Shown here: positions 8,727-17,639 of the stretch, piece after piece | Numbering within the stretch: position 1 is the stretch's first letter | Layout of the letters: the number at the start of each line of letters is the position of its first letter | NCBI GenBank assembly: GCA_017535315.1 | Contig: JAFXUD010000076.1 | Coordinates: forward strand, 42,326 to 106,325 | From: Victivallales bacterium | Lineage (GTDB): Bacteria > Verrucomicrobiota > Lentisphaeria > Oligosphaerales > Oligosphaeraceae | DNA length: 64,000 nucleotides | Direction: 5' to 3' | The notes under the pieces: generated by a model | What the model was told of the DNA's origin: nothing | Databases searched by the model: none | The model's input: the letters and a program-made list of their open reading frames with translations, nothing else | Program-made: the position numbers and the translations under genes

Positions 8727-10022
8727 TTATTTGAACACCAGTTGCGTATAATGCTGCGTATCCTGCATAATGCCTGCAGATTCGGCGTAGAAATCGTCGT
8801 TGAGGGAGAAGCAGCCGCCCTCCACCTTGGACCAAGGCGCATTCGGGTGGGAGTGGTAGCTGCCCATCGTAGCCCAGTTCTTGTAGTTCTGGTGGCCATT
8901 GGTCTCCACCACGCCCACCTTCATACCAGGCAGGGCACCAATGCGAGCCGCAAAACTCTTGTTCCAATCGACCTGGATAGGGCCAACAGTCAAATCCGCA
9001 CAGAACATCGGAACCTTGCTGCGTGCAGCCACCTCAGCTATCTTCAGCGTCATACTCAGGGTCTTGGCGATGGGCTTCAGCGCGATGGCGGAATAGCCCA
9101 ACTCAATGCGCTGGGCAACGTCATGATCACAGTGCGCGCTTTCATCGGCTGCGACGCGCACGCCAAGGTCGCCCACATTGGCGAGGTAGTCTTCGGGGAA
9201 TGGCTCCTCGATGATGGCAATTTGGTCAAAGCAGCCAATCTTGCGGCAATGGTCAAGGAACCGCTCCAGACGTTCTTTGGAATCATAACGCCCATTGGCA
9301 TCAAAGTAATAGGGGATTTTGCCGTTTTCGGTATAGGGGGTCTCGCGGCTGCCGATGGCCTTGTGGATAGCCTCGACACGCGCCATGTCCCATTGAAGCA
9401 TCTTCTCGCGGTCACCGTCCTTGTCGGGGTCGGAACCGATTTTGACCTTCAGGAAGAAGTAGCCCTCCTCGACGTGACGCACAATCTCCTCCATCGGAAT
9501 GGCATACGCCATAAGCGGGATGGAGGCCAGCTTACGGTGGCGCGAAGAGAGTATCGGACGGTACTGCGCGGGTATCATCTCGTCAAAGCTCTTGAAGCCG
9601 TGCTCACGTGCGTAGAGCAACCATGCAGCAGCATCGACACCCACCAACGAGTTCAGCGCAAAGGTCTGGCGCAGGTTCTTGTTCCCCGTCAAAACCTTGC
9701 CATACTCCCAGACAGGCTGAAGCAACTGCTCCAGAAGGTCAAACGGCGTTTCGAATGACATTCCCTTCGCCAGCTTCAGCGCATAGCTCGTCATCGCAAA
9801 CATGATGGCGTTGCCAGCGGACTCGCTGTTGGAGGTGAAGATGCTGGCATCCGACCAGAGCACGCTCTGCGTGTTCAGGCCGATGGAGCGCACGCCATTT
9901 GTTGATTCCATCGCCGCGATGGATTGCCATATCTCCGACATGTAGCCGCCCTTGAATCCAAAGGGACGGATGAGTGGCTCACGCTCAAAATTGCAGTTCG
10001 TGTTCTTGATGGTGGTGGTCAT
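8727..10022 (-). CDS. Enolase-superfamily enzyme (mandelate racemase/muconate lactonizing-like)
   Basis: A 431-residue enzyme of the enolase superfamily, which abstracts a proton alpha to a carboxylate using bound Mg. Catalytic signatures in order are KVKIG (the KxK base pair, about residues 192-194), DANGRY (metal Asp about 241), EEPFPE (metal Glu about 272), ADES (about 293) and ALKP (Lys about 316). This is the muconate-cycloisomerase-like layout. The ATG at 10022 has AAGGAG eight bases upstream; the GTG three codons earlier lacks a suitably spaced site. It follows the phosphatase-like gene by five bases and precedes the TIM-barrel isomerase, so a shared sugar-acid pathway is plausible. 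Substrate cannot be assigned. Confidence 0.88.
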   Translation of the reverse strand: MTTTIKNTNCNFEREPLIRPFGFKGGYMSEIWQSIAAMESTNGVRSIGLNTQSVLWSDASIFTSNSESAGNAIMFAMTSYALKLAKGMSFETPFDLLEQLLQPVWEYGKVLTGNKNLRQTFALNSLVGVDAAAWLLYAREHGFKSFDEMIPAQYRPILSSRHRKLASIPLMAYAIPMEEIVRHVEEGYFFLKVKIGSDPDKDGDREKMLQWDMARVEAIHKAIGSRETPYTENGKIPYYFDANGRYDSKERLERFLDHCRKIGCFDQIAIIEEPFPEDYLANVGDLGVRVAADESAHCDHDVAQRIELGYSAIALKPIAKTLSMTLKIAEVAARSKVPMFCADLTVGPIQVDWNKSFAARIGALPGMKVGVVETNGHQNYKNWATMGSYHSHPNAPWSKVEGGCFSLNDDFYAESAGIMQDTQHYTQLVFK

Positions 10023-10027
10023 AACTG

Positions 10028-10486
10028 TCACTCCTTGAGTTTTTCCGCCATGTTGTCCAGCGCTGGACGCATCATGGCGAGGCAGTTCTTGCAGGATTCC
10101 AGATTGGAGCGCGGCTCGAATACATCCCGCAGCGTCTCAGGACGGTTAGGTAGCTGAGTCATGATGTGGATGAGCTTGCCACGTGCGGAGAAGAAGCTGT
10201 CCGAGACCTTTTTCAGCACGGCTGCGCTCAGGCAGACAATAAGATCGGAAGCACGCACGTCTTTCAAATCCAGTGGCTTTGCACCCAGCCAGCCGCAGTC
10301 ATACCCCAGCTCGGTGATAACCTGCTGCGCAGCAGGCGGCATGCCGTCACCCTTGCGCACGCGAAGCCCCGCCGACTGCACGTCAAACTCAGTAGCACCG
10401 AGACTTTTCAGCTTGCCCGCCAGATAGGCTGCCGCCATCTTGCTGGCAATGCGGTTCGATTCGCAGACAAAGATGATGTGTACCAT
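10028..10486 (-). CDS. Low-molecular-weight phosphatase-like protein with degenerate active site
   Basis: A 152-residue protein with the fold signatures of low-molecular-weight protein tyrosine phosphatases and arsenate reductases: the entry strand and P-loop position (HIIFVCESNRIASKMA), then FDVQSAGLRVRKGDGMPPAA and DLIVCLS. The family needs Cys-x5-Arg-Ser. Cys8 is present here but the Arg position (14) is Ala, so ordinary phosphatase chemistry is doubtful. A Cys pair near the C-terminus (ESCKNCLAMM) is also unusual. The ATG at 10486 follows the epimerase stop by 10 bases with AAGG upstream; longer forms would overlap the epimerase gene. Confidence 0.75.
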   Translation of the reverse strand: MVHIIFVCESNRIASKMAAAYLAGKLKSLGATEFDVQSAGLRVRKGDGMPPAAQQVITELGYDCGWLGAKPLDLKDVRASDLIVCLSAAVLKKVSDSFFSARGKLIHIMTQLPNRPETLRDVFEPRSNLESCKNCLAMMRPALDNMAEKLKE

Positions 10487-10496
10487 ACCCCCCGCC

Positions 10497-11414
10497 TTAC
10501 ATCTGTGCCTTGAAGAAGGCGACCGTCGCCTCCAACCCCTTGTCAAAGTCCGAGGTCGGCTTGAAGCCAGCCTTGCGTAATTTGTCGATGGCGGCTGACG
10601 AATGTTTCACATCTCCCGCACGCACAGGCTTATAGACAATTTCAGATTTGGAACCCAATATCGCGATGATTTTCTTCGCCAAATCGTTGATGGTGATGCG
10701 CCCGCCATACGCCACGTTGAAGACGCCTGTTTCAGGCGACTCCGTGGCAAAGAAGGCGTTGGCGGCGGCAATATCTTTCACGTAGATGAAGTCGCGCGTC
10801 TGCTCGCCGTCCCCGAAAATGGTGATGGGCTCGTTGCGCAGGGCCTTGGAGATGAAGATCGGGATGGCCGCCGCATATTGGCTCTTCGGGTCTTGACGCG
10901 GGCCGAAGACATTGAAATAGCGCAGACAGGCGGTATTCAAACGCCCCTCCTTCGTGTAGATGCCGCAGTAATACTCGCCCGAGAGCTTTGTCTCCGCATA
11001 GGGGCTCTTCGGCTCGGGGAACATGTCCTCCCGCTTGGGGACGATGGGGTTGTCGCCGTAGATGGCCGCCGACGTGCTCAAAGTCATCTTCTTGACGCCC
11101 GCCTGGGCCGCCGCCTCCAGCACGTTCAGCGTGCCGATGGTGTTGATCTGGACGCACTCCACGGGCTTGCCCATGGATTCGGGCACGCTGATCATGGCCG
11201 CCAGATGGAAGACGTAGTCAACGCCCTCCATGGCGCGCTTGAGAATCTCCGTGTCCAACACGGAGCCTTCGATGAACTCCACCTTGAAAGGCTCGATGTT
11301 ACGCAGGAAGCCGCTGCGCAGGTTGTCCAGCACGCGCACCTCCGCCTTGCCTTGAAAATGCTCCACGATATGGCTTCCGATGAAGCCTGCGCCACCTGTT
11401 ACAAGTACTCTCAT
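10497..11414 (-). CDS. NAD-dependent nucleotide-sugar epimerase/dehydratase
   Basis: A 305-residue extended short-chain dehydrogenase of the UDP-glucose 4-epimerase-like group, converting NDP-sugars for surface polysaccharide or glycan metabolism. The NAD-binding GGAGFIG motif is at residues 7-13. The catalytic Ser region is STSAAIYG and the Tyr/Lys pair is YAETK near residue 140. RYFNVFGPRQ and QTRDFIYVKDIA are classic epimerase markers. AGGAG precedes the ATG. It lies 15 bases after lysS. Whether it is GalE itself or a 4-epimerase for an N-acetylated or uronic sugar cannot be decided. Confidence 0.92.
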   Translation of the reverse strand: MRVLVTGGAGFIGSHIVEHFQGKAEVRVLDNLRSGFLRNIEPFKVEFIEGSVLDTEILKRAMEGVDYVFHLAAMISVPESMGKPVECVQINTIGTLNVLEAAAQAGVKKMTLSTSAAIYGDNPIVPKREDMFPEPKSPYAETKLSGEYYCGIYTKEGRLNTACLRYFNVFGPRQDPKSQYAAAIPIFISKALRNEPITIFGDGEQTRDFIYVKDIAAANAFFATESPETGVFNVAYGGRITINDLAKKIIAILGSKSEIVYKPVRAGDVKHSSAAIDKLRKAGFKPTSDFDKGLEATVAFFKAQM

Positions 11415-11429
11415 ATTAGACTCCTAAAC

Positions 11430-12935
11430 TTATTTGTTTTCCAGTTTCATCTGCGGGAAGAGGATGACGTCGCGGATGGAGGGGGCGCCTGTCAGCAGCA
11501 TGACGATGCGGTCGATGCCCATGCCAAGGCCGCCCGTCGGGGGCATGCCATGTTCCAGAGCCGTGAGGAAGTCCTCGTCGATGCGGTTGACCTCGCCCTC
11601 GACGTCGCCACGCCCGATGAGCTGCTGGTCGAAGCGCGAACGCTGCTCAATGGGGTCGTTGAGCTCGGAGTACCCAGGGGAGATTTCCTGCCCGTTGATT
11701 TCCAGCTCATAGACATCCACCAGCTCGGGATTGTCCTCGCAGCGCTTGGCAAGCGGCACCAGGAATGCAGGAAGGCGCGTCACAAAGGTGGGCTGGATGA
11801 GCGTCTGCTCAATCACCTTGTCGTAGATTTCCTGCGTGATGTCCTTGTCCTCCAGCTCGTCGGGGATGCGGAGCTGAAGGGCACGCGCCTTCTCGCGCTT
11901 GACGGCTGTCGGCAGGCCAAACCAGTCGTCGCCCATCTTCTCCTTGATGAGGTCCATGTAGGGGGCCACGCGCCAGGGGCGCGTCAGGTTGATTTCCACG
12001 CCGTCCTCACGCTTGAAGACCAGGCTACCAAAGAGCTTCATCGCAACAGTGCAGACCATGTCCTCAATGAGTTCCATCATGCCGCGGCAGTCAGAGTAGG
12101 CCTGGTAGATTTCAATGCTCGTGAACTCGGGATTGTGCTTGCGGTCCATTCCCTCGTTGCGGAAGTTGCGGCCAATCTCATAGACCTTCTCGAAGCCGCC
12201 GACAACCAGTCGCTTCAGGTAAAGCTCTGTGGCAATGCGCAGGTACATCGTGGCATTCAGCGCATTGTAGTGTGTCGTGAAGGGGCACGCAGCCGCGCCG
12301 CCCGCCAAAGGCTGCATCATCGGGGTCTCAACTTCCATGAACCCCTTGCTGTCAAGATAGTTGCGAATCTCGGAGACAATGCGGCTCCGCAGCACAAACG
12401 TCCTGCGCACCTCCTCGTTGGAGATGAGGTCCAGGTAGCGCTGGCGGTAGCGCTGCTCCATATCCACCAGGCCGTGGTATTTCTCGGGCAGCGGACGAAT
12501 GGACTTCGAAAGCAGCTCGAACTTCTCTGCCCTCACGCTGACCTCCCCCGTACGCGTCTTGAACACGGAACCCTCCGCGCAGATAATGTCGCCCAAATCC
12601 AGCGCCTTGAACGCGGCATATTCGTCGTCGCCCACGACGTTCTTCTGGACGTAGAGCTGTATCCTGCCCTCCTGGTCCAGCAGGTGCGCAAACAGCGATT
12701 TGCCCATCAGACGGCACGAAACAAGGCGTCCCGCAACTTTCACATTGACAGGATGCTCCTCGTCAATATACGCCGCTTTGGCAACCGTGCTGCTGACAAT
12801 ACCATCCACGCGGTGTCCGTATGGATTCCCACCTTTCGCCTTTATCTCCTCGACCTTTTTCAGGCGCTGCGCCCGAATATCTTCCTTCTTGACGTTCTGC
12901 TCCTCTGGAGCCATCGCTGTCTGTTCGTCGCTCAT
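11430..12935 (-). CDS. lysS: Lysyl-tRNA synthetase, class II
   Basis: Charges tRNA-Lys in the cytosol. The 501-residue length is standard. An N-terminal OB-fold anticodon-binding domain (residues about 60-160, VKVAGRLVSCRLMGKSLF) precedes the class II core: motif 2 FRNEGMDRKHNPEFTSIEIY and motif 3 GGLGMGIDRIVMLLTG. GAGGAA lies upstream of the ATG. A likely own promoter lies about 110 bases upstream. The only tRNA in the window is also for Lys, but far away. No T-box leader is seen. Confidence 0.97.
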   Translation of the reverse strand: MSDEQTAMAPEEQNVKKEDIRAQRLKKVEEIKAKGGNPYGHRVDGIVSSTVAKAAYIDEEHPVNVKVAGRLVSCRLMGKSLFAHLLDQEGRIQLYVQKNVVGDDEYAAFKALDLGDIICAEGSVFKTRTGEVSVRAEKFELLSKSIRPLPEKYHGLVDMEQRYRQRYLDLISNEEVRRTFVLRSRIVSEIRNYLDSKGFMEVETPMMQPLAGGAAACPFTTHYNALNATMYLRIATELYLKRLVVGGFEKVYEIGRNFRNEGMDRKHNPEFTSIEIYQAYSDCRGMMELIEDMVCTVAMKLFGSLVFKREDGVEINLTRPWRVAPYMDLIKEKMGDDWFGLPTAVKREKARALQLRIPDELEDKDITQEIYDKVIEQTLIQPTFVTRLPAFLVPLAKRCEDNPELVDVYELEINGQEISPGYSELNDPIEQRSRFDQQLIGRGDVEGEVNRIDEDFLTALEHGMPPTGGLGMGIDRIVMLLTGAPSIRDVILFPQMKLENK

Positions 12936-12961
12936 GTTCTGTTCCTCATACGTTTCTACTA

Positions 12962-12988
12962 TCTAGATGCTCTAGATATTCTAGATTG
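12962..12988. repeat. 9-nt tandem array, TCTAGATGC type
   Basis: Three consecutive 9-nt units (TCTAGATGC, TCTAGATAT, TCTAGATTG) lie in the lysS leader about 27 bases before the start codon. They vary only in the last three positions, like the array at 48037. Confidence 0.75.
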
Positions 12989-13042
12989 CCTACGGGCTAG
13001 GTTTTCTTCCAGGGGATAGTCCACAAGAAAACAAATACCCAA

Positions 13043-13069
13043 ATAATATAATTTAACGTAAAGTGTCAA
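13043..13069 (-). promoter_or_regulatory. Candidate sigma-70 promoter for lysS
   Basis: On the minus strand a perfect TTGACA (13064-13069) is followed after 15 bases by TATTAT (13043-13048) in an AT-rich stretch. The spacer is two short of ideal. It would start transcription about 100 bases before lysS. Confidence 0.45.
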
Positions 13070-13127
13070 AAATACCATTATACAAGGAAGAAAAAGACGT
13101 TCTGTACCCATTTATACGATGGGCAAG

Positions 13128-13313
13128 GGTAACGACGACGGCTCATCGTCGGAAAAATGCTGCGCACCCCCAGCGCAAATGAAAAGCCACAGAAAAGGAG
13201 TGGTGATGACGGCTCGTTAAGAATCCTAACTAAAAAGGGACGGGAAAGACAGGAGGAACGGGAGAGACAGCCCTATTTAGGTCTTTTTGCTCCGTCGCTC
13301 CCGTCCCATAAAG
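13128..13313. repeat. Intergenic repeats: dispersed 24-nt motif and GGGACGGGA nonads
   Basis: The 378-base gap between lysS and the phosphoesterase gene holds no gene. At 13128-13156 is one copy of a dispersed motif (GTAACGACGACGGCTCATCG) whose ends CGACGA/TCGTCG are palindromic; it also occurs near 42080 and inside the helicase gene. From 13237 four 9-nt units start with GGGACGGGA and its variants, and their complement (TCCCGTCCC) sits at 13299-13307, so a hairpin can form just beyond the phosphoesterase stop codon. Confidence 0.6.
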
Positions 13314-14168
13314 TTACATGATATTGAGGAAAACGTATTCCCTAGGACAACAGATGCGTCGATGAAATAATCCGAAGCCCGATTCGCCCACACCTGAGGC
13401 TGTGAGGCAGAGGATGCCGTCACGGCGTTGCTGGAGGCCATGGACGAACTGGCGGCCATAGTACGAAGAGGTGTAGATTGGACCGAAAAACGGCAGACAA
13501 AGCTGCCCACCATGGGTGTGCCCGCATAGAACCAAGTCACCAACAAAGGTCTCGTCTGATGCGTCCGCCACGGCATCGGGATTGTGGGAGAAGGAGATGA
13601 CAGGACGCGGGTCATCATGAAGAGGCGTCCAGTCAGGGGAACCATAACGCCTGTCATCAACGCCATAGAAAAGCAGGTTTCCTCCATCGTGCGACTGGTT
13701 GCACAGCAAATCGAAATCCGCCTTTGCATATACCTCTTTCCAGTCTTTCCTGCCAAGCCAGAAAACAGGGGATTCTCGGTTGCCCAATACGGCCAGTTTC
13801 CCACGTTTTGCCTTCAGGCGGGATAACCACTCCAAAGCTCCATCCACGGAATCCATATAGACGCTCAAGTCACCACCGAAAACAATCCAGTCTGCCTCCA
13901 AGAGATTGATGCTTTCGGAGAGCGTTTCATACTCCTTGGCCATCTTGCCGTTCCAGTGCAAATCGGAGAAGAAAACAAGGCTGCATTCGCCTTCCATCCG
14001 CTTGCGGGTTGCCACAACCTCCATATCCACGCGGGGAAATTGCGGACAATCTCTGCAAAAAGCCATTTTCACGTCGAAGCGAGCATCTGGGCGCGGCCAG
14101 GGTTGCCAACTGTCATTGTGCAGCCTGGCTTTTGTGAGATGTCTTTTGCGTAACTTGAAGGAAGTCAT
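13314..14168 (-). CDS. Calcineurin-like metallophosphoesterase
   Basis: A 284-residue protein of the YkuE-like metallophosphoesterase group. Metal-site motifs are FFSDLHW (Asp69, His71), FGGDL (Asp100), LGNRE (Asn130), FSHNPD and CGHTHGGQ. The usual GNH(D/E) motif reads GNRE, so the conserved His is replaced by Arg131, which may alter catalysis. The substrate is unknown; relatives act on phosphodiesters or lipid-linked phosphates. The ATG at 14168 overlaps the upstream TGA in an ATGA junction and has GGGGGAG upstream, a strong sign of translational coupling to the methyltransferase gene. No signal peptide is seen. Confidence 0.88.
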   Translation of the reverse strand: MTSFKLRKRHLTKARLHNDSWQPWPRPDARFDVKMAFCRDCPQFPRVDMEVVATRKRMEGECSLVFFSDLHWNGKMAKEYETLSESINLLEADWIVFGGDLSVYMDSVDGALEWLSRLKAKRGKLAVLGNRESPVFWLGRKDWKEVYAKADFDLLCNQSHDGGNLLFYGVDDRRYGSPDWTPLHDDPRPVISFSHNPDAVADASDETFVGDLVLCGHTHGGQLCLPFFGPIYTSSYYGRQFVHGLQQRRDGILCLTASGVGESGFGLFHRRICCPREYVFLNIM

Positions 14169-14704
14169 TGACTCCCCCCCTCTCCGCCGAACTGGTGCCA
14201 GTATCGGCGCACGCATTCAAACAAAATCACGGCTCCGCAGTTTCCAACATTGATGCTGTTTTTCATGCCGATGGCGGGTAGTTTCACAAATCCATCACAC
14301 AGCTTTAACGCCTCTTCGGAGATGCCAAGCGCCTCGTTCCCCATGACGAATGCGCAGGGGAATCGCATCTCAGCATCCCAGTACATGGCGGCACCTTCCA
14401 CCGTATCGACACCATAGACGGTGAAGCCGCGCTCCTTCATGGCAGCAATAGCGTCGGTGGTCTGCTCAAAGTGCTCGCAAGGCACCGTCTCATCGCAGCC
14501 GCGCGCGGTCTTCTGGAGCTTGATGTGAGGCGGCGTCGCCGTATAGCCACAGGTGACGATACCCATGGCGCGCGTCGCCTCCGCCGCACGAAAAAGATTG
14601 CCGACATTGTAGGCACTGCGCAGATTGTCCAGTATCAGCACGACTGGCATCCAGCCAGGCTGTTCGACGGACTCCCTATCCCCTAGGCGCACCTTGAATT
14701 CCAT
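14165..14704 (-). CDS. SpoU-family (SPOUT) RNA 2'-O-methyltransferase
   Basis: A 179-residue RNA methyltransferase of the TrmH/SpoU type, which 2'-O-methylates rRNA or tRNA using SAM bound in a trefoil knot. Motif 1 is DNLRSAYNVGNLFRAAEA, motif 2 FVMGNEALGISEEAL and motif 3 KNSINVGNCGAVILFE. The frame is open further upstream, but the ATG at 14704 has AGGAG before it and lies directly after the helicase stop, so longer forms are not real. It lacks an extra N-terminal substrate-binding domain. The link with a DEAD-box helicase suggests a ribosome-maturation operon; the target base is unknown. Confidence 0.92.
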   Translation of the reverse strand: MEFKVRLGDRESVEQPGWMPVVLILDNLRSAYNVGNLFRAAEATRAMGIVTCGYTATPPHIKLQKTARGCDETVPCEHFEQTTDAIAAMKERGFTVYGVDTVEGAAMYWDAEMRFPCAFVMGNEALGISEEALKLCDGFVKLPAIGMKNSINVGNCGAVILFECVRRYWHQFGGEGGSQ

Positions 14705-14705
14705 T

Positions 14706-16370
14706 TCATCTCCTGGGGCCGCTGCGGCGAATACGCGGTCCGCTAGGCCGCCTGGAGAAACCAGAGCGCCCGTAGGAGGAGTGGCTGTCGGAATCGTGGC
14801 GGTGGCTACCGCTGGAGCGTGCAGTGCCCAGATTGCGCAGATTCGGTGGCATCTCAAGCATATCGTCCGAAGGCTGCGTAATCGGAAGCGGACGCTCAAT
14901 GACCTTCTCGATTTCAGGGATGACAAAGGCGCAGTCTTCGTCTGCAAAGCTGATGGCGCGTCCTCTGTGGCCTGCGCGGGCAGTCCTGCCGACGCGATGC
15001 ACATAGTCCTCCGCCTCGTAAGGCAGGTCGTAGTTGATGACGTGCGTCACATCGTCAACATGGATGCCGCGCCCAGCAACATCCGTAGCCACGATTATTT
15101 TGACCTTGCCATCCTTGAAGTCATCTAGGATGCGGAGGCGTTTTTTCTGCTCGACATCGCCTGTGAGCATCTCGCACTGGACGCCGCAGCGTGTAAGCAG
15201 GGCATGCAGGGACTCCACGTCCCTCTTGCGATTGCGGAAAATAAGGACGCGGTGGCAGTCTTCGTGCTTGAAAAGCCAGAGCATGATGGCCATCTTTTCC
15301 TCGGTCGTTGCCGCATAGACCGTTTCATCGATGCCCTCGGCTAGAATGTGTTCAGGCTCGATTTCAACCACCACTGGATTAGGTCGCATCCAGCGGGAGG
15401 CAAGGGTCATAATTTCACGCGTGAGGGTTGCGCTAAAAAGCATGGTCTGGCGTTTCTCCGCCTGGGGAAGGTAGGCCATAATGCGCTTGACATCAGGGAT
15501 GAACCCCATGTCCAGCATGCGGTCCGCCTCGTCAATGACAGCGATGGCGACCTTACCCAAATCGACGGCGTGCTTTTGCATGTAGTCGATCAGACGACCA
15601 GGCGTGGCGACAACCAAATCGACACCATGCGAAAGAGCCGAAAGTTGTTTGTCATAATCCATCCCGCCGTACACGGCGACCGTGCTGAAGTCGGGGCAAT
15701 AGGCACTGATGTTCGCCGCATCGGTGGCAATCTGAATCGCCAGTTCACGCGTGGGCGCGAGAATGACGGCCATCGGCTGCCACGGATCGCGGTCCTCCTT
15801 GTTGGTATTTAGGAAATGCTGCAAGACCGTGATAAGGAAGGCGGCTGTCTTTCCCGTGCCAGTCTGTGCCTTGCCAGCCAAATCCTTGCCCTGAAGGGAA
15901 TGCGGGAGCGCCTGTGCCTGGATGGGGGAGCAGCAACGAAACCCCAAGTCCTCCAGCAGGGCGCGCAAAATGCGGTTGTCCAAACCTAACTCTTGGAAGA
16001 AGTGGTCGTCATCCGCCTTACGGACAGGCTCGGGGGGAATCCAGCCCTCCATTGACTTCGACAATGAGACATCGCCGTTAGCTCCTGCTGGCGTTGCCTT
16101 CTTGGGGGGACGCGCACCCTGCTTCTGCTGGCCTGGGGTAGCACGACGCGACGACAAGCCATCATCGTTACTCCCTGCCTGCTCATGTCTAGCACGCCGC
16201 GAAGATAAGCCGTTGTCGTTACTTACGGGACGTTTTTTGGAACGTCTTTTTGCTTCCTGTTCTGGCAGATAGACGGAGTTTTGCGCCTGGGGCTGCTCCT
16301 CGGTGATTTCATCAGAGCGGCCAAATATCTGGCTGAACCAATTTGCTATCTTTGAAAATATACCCGACAA
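14706..16370 (-). CDS. DEAD-box RNA helicase with repeat-bearing N-terminal extension
   Basis: An ATP-dependent RNA helicase of the RhlB/RhlE type. The core (residues about 120-490) shows the Q motif (CSPIQAQAL), AQTGTGKT, PTRELA, DEAD, SAT, ATDVAGRGIHV and HRVGRTARAG. A basic Ser/Arg/His-rich tail follows. The 120-residue N-terminal extension contains two copies of SNDxGLSSRRA at residues 50-60 and 67-77. At DNA level these match an intergenic repeat seen elsewhere in the window. The frame starts with TTG at 16370, supported by AGGAG nine bases upstream. The gene precedes and abuts the SpoU methylase. Confidence 0.93.
   Translation of the reverse strand: MSGIFSKIANWFSQIFGRSDEITEEQPQAQNSVYLPEQEAKRRSKKRPVSNDNGLSSRRARHEQAGSNDDGLSSRRATPGQQKQGARPPKKATPAGANGDVSLSKSMEGWIPPEPVRKADDDHFFQELGLDNRILRALLEDLGFRCCSPIQAQALPHSLQGKDLAGKAQTGTGKTAAFLITVLQHFLNTNKEDRDPWQPMAVILAPTRELAIQIATDAANISAYCPDFSTVAVYGGMDYDKQLSALSHGVDLVVATPGRLIDYMQKHAVDLGKVAIAVIDEADRMLDMGFIPDVKRIMAYLPQAEKRQTMLFSATLTREIMTLASRWMRPNPVVVEIEPEHILAEGIDETVYAATTEEKMAIMLWLFKHEDCHRVLIFRNRKRDVESLHALLTRCGVQCEMLTGDVEQKKRLRILDDFKDGKVKIIVATDVAGRGIHVDDVTHVINYDLPYEAEDYVHRVGRTARAGHRGRAISFADEDCAFVIPEIEKVIERPLPITQPSDDMLEMPPNLRNLGTARSSGSHRHDSDSHSSYGRSGFSRRPSGPRIRRSGPRR
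16140..16223 (-). repeat. Two copies of the dispersed 24-nt motif inside the helicase gene
   Basis: Codons 50-60 (16191-16223) and 67-77 (16140-16172) both read GTAACGAYRAYGGCTTRTCK on the coding strand. The same core occurs in non-coding DNA at 13128-13156 and, inverted, at 42080-42108. This looks like repeat insertion or spread into a disordered linker. Confidence 0.65.
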
Positions 16371-16416
16371 AATACAATTCTCCTATGGGTTTCTGCTGAA
16401 AGCAAAACCTCGAAAG

Positions 16417-17607
16417 TTATGCTTTCGCAGCTCTCTTGAAGCCCTCTGCCGAGAGGTCGATGAACTTTTCATCGACACAGAGCGCGATACGGAAATAGCC
16501 TGGAAAGCCAAAACCGCTGCCTGGGACGACCAGAATGCGTTCTTCCGCAAGTTTATTGACAAAATCGATGTCGTTCATGCCATTCGGTGCCTTCGGGAAG
16601 AAGTAGAATGTACCCGCTGGCATGGTGAACTCGATGTTGGCGGCGGTGAGAACAGCCGCCATCTTCTTGCGGCGCGAGATGTAGGCAGAGGGGTCGGCCT
16701 GGGTGCCAAGCGCAGCCAACATCAAACGCTGGCCCAGGCATGGCGCGTTCACGAAGCCGAGGATGCGGTTGGTCATCGTGACGCCCGCCACCAGCGCAGA
16801 TCCTTCGGGCATGGCAGGATTCACGGCAATATAGCCGACGCGCTCGCCCGCCAAAGCCAGGTTCTTGGAGAAGGAGCCGACGATGACCGTGTAGGTGTAG
16901 AGCGGCATGACAGGCGGCACCACTGCGCCGTCAAAGGCGAGGAAGCGGTAGGGCTCGTCGGAGATAAGCAGGATGGGACGCCCGTACTTGGCCGTTGCCT
17001 TGTCAAGGATTTTGCCCAGAGCCTGCAACTCATCGGCAGTGTAGATGACACCGCTGGGGTTGTTGGGGTTGTTGATAATGACGGCACGCGTCTTCTCGGT
17101 GATGGCCGCCTCGAAGGCCTGCAAATCCAGATGGAAGCCATTTTCGGGGATGGATGGCACCGACTTCAGAACACCACCGAAGTTACTCGTGTAGAAGCCA
17201 TACTCCACAAAGTAAGGAGCTGGGCAGAGCACCTCTTCGCCAGGGGTTAGAATGGCACGGAACAGACAGTTGAGGCCGCCTGCGGCGCCGCAGGTGATGA
17301 CCAGGTTTTCCGCCTTGAAGGTTACACCCTGCTCTTTCGAGAGGTAGTTTGCCAGGCCCGCGCGGACATCCGCGTAGCCTGCATTGGGCATGTAGCCCAT
17401 CCCCGCTGGGCAGTTGACTTGTTCGGGCAGTGCACGCAAGGCATCGACAATGGAGGCGGGCGGAACCAAATCGGGATTGCCGAGGCTGAAGTCGCAGACA
17501 TTGTCCGCACCGTACTTCTTCTTCAGCTCAATGCCTGCTTCAAACATTTTGCGAATCCAGGAGGAGCTCTTCTGGAACGATTCAATTTGCGATGAAATGA
17601 TTTGCAT
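16417..17607 (-). CDS. Class I/II PLP-dependent aminotransferase
   Basis: A 396-residue fold-type I aminotransferase. Signatures are the substrate/PLP loop (NNPNNPSG, about 179-186), ISDEPYR (PLP Asp and Tyr, about 215-221), and the Schiff-base lysine in VGSFSKNLALAGERVGY (Lys248). It ends with GYFRIALCVDEKFIDLSAEG, holding the carboxylate-binding Arg. Relatives transaminate aspartate, alanine or aromatic residues; the exact amino acid is unclear. AAGGAA precedes the ATG. It is separated from metG by a 7-nt repeat array. Confidence 0.9.
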   Translation of the reverse strand: MQIISSQIESFQKSSSWIRKMFEAGIELKKKYGADNVCDFSLGNPDLVPPASIVDALRALPEQVNCPAGMGYMPNAGYADVRAGLANYLSKEQGVTFKAENLVITCGAAGGLNCLFRAILTPGEEVLCPAPYFVEYGFYTSNFGGVLKSVPSIPENGFHLDLQAFEAAITEKTRAVIINNPNNPSGVIYTADELQALGKILDKATAKYGRPILLISDEPYRFLAFDGAVVPPVMPLYTYTVIVGSFSKNLALAGERVGYIAVNPAMPEGSALVAGVTMTNRILGFVNAPCLGQRLMLAALGTQADPSAYISRRKKMAAVLTAANIEFTMPAGTFYFFPKAPNGMNDIDFVNKLAEERILVVPGSGFGFPGYFRIALCVDEKFIDLSAEGFKRAAKA

Positions 17608-17639
17608 AGTTGTTCCTTGTAAGGTTATTGCGAATCAGG

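Noticed and set aside
10602..13019. Long open frame on the plus strand (805 codons)
   Set aside because: It is antisense to the epimerase and lysS genes, and its protein is His/Val/Leu-rich low-complexity with no motif; a shadow of GC-biased codons.
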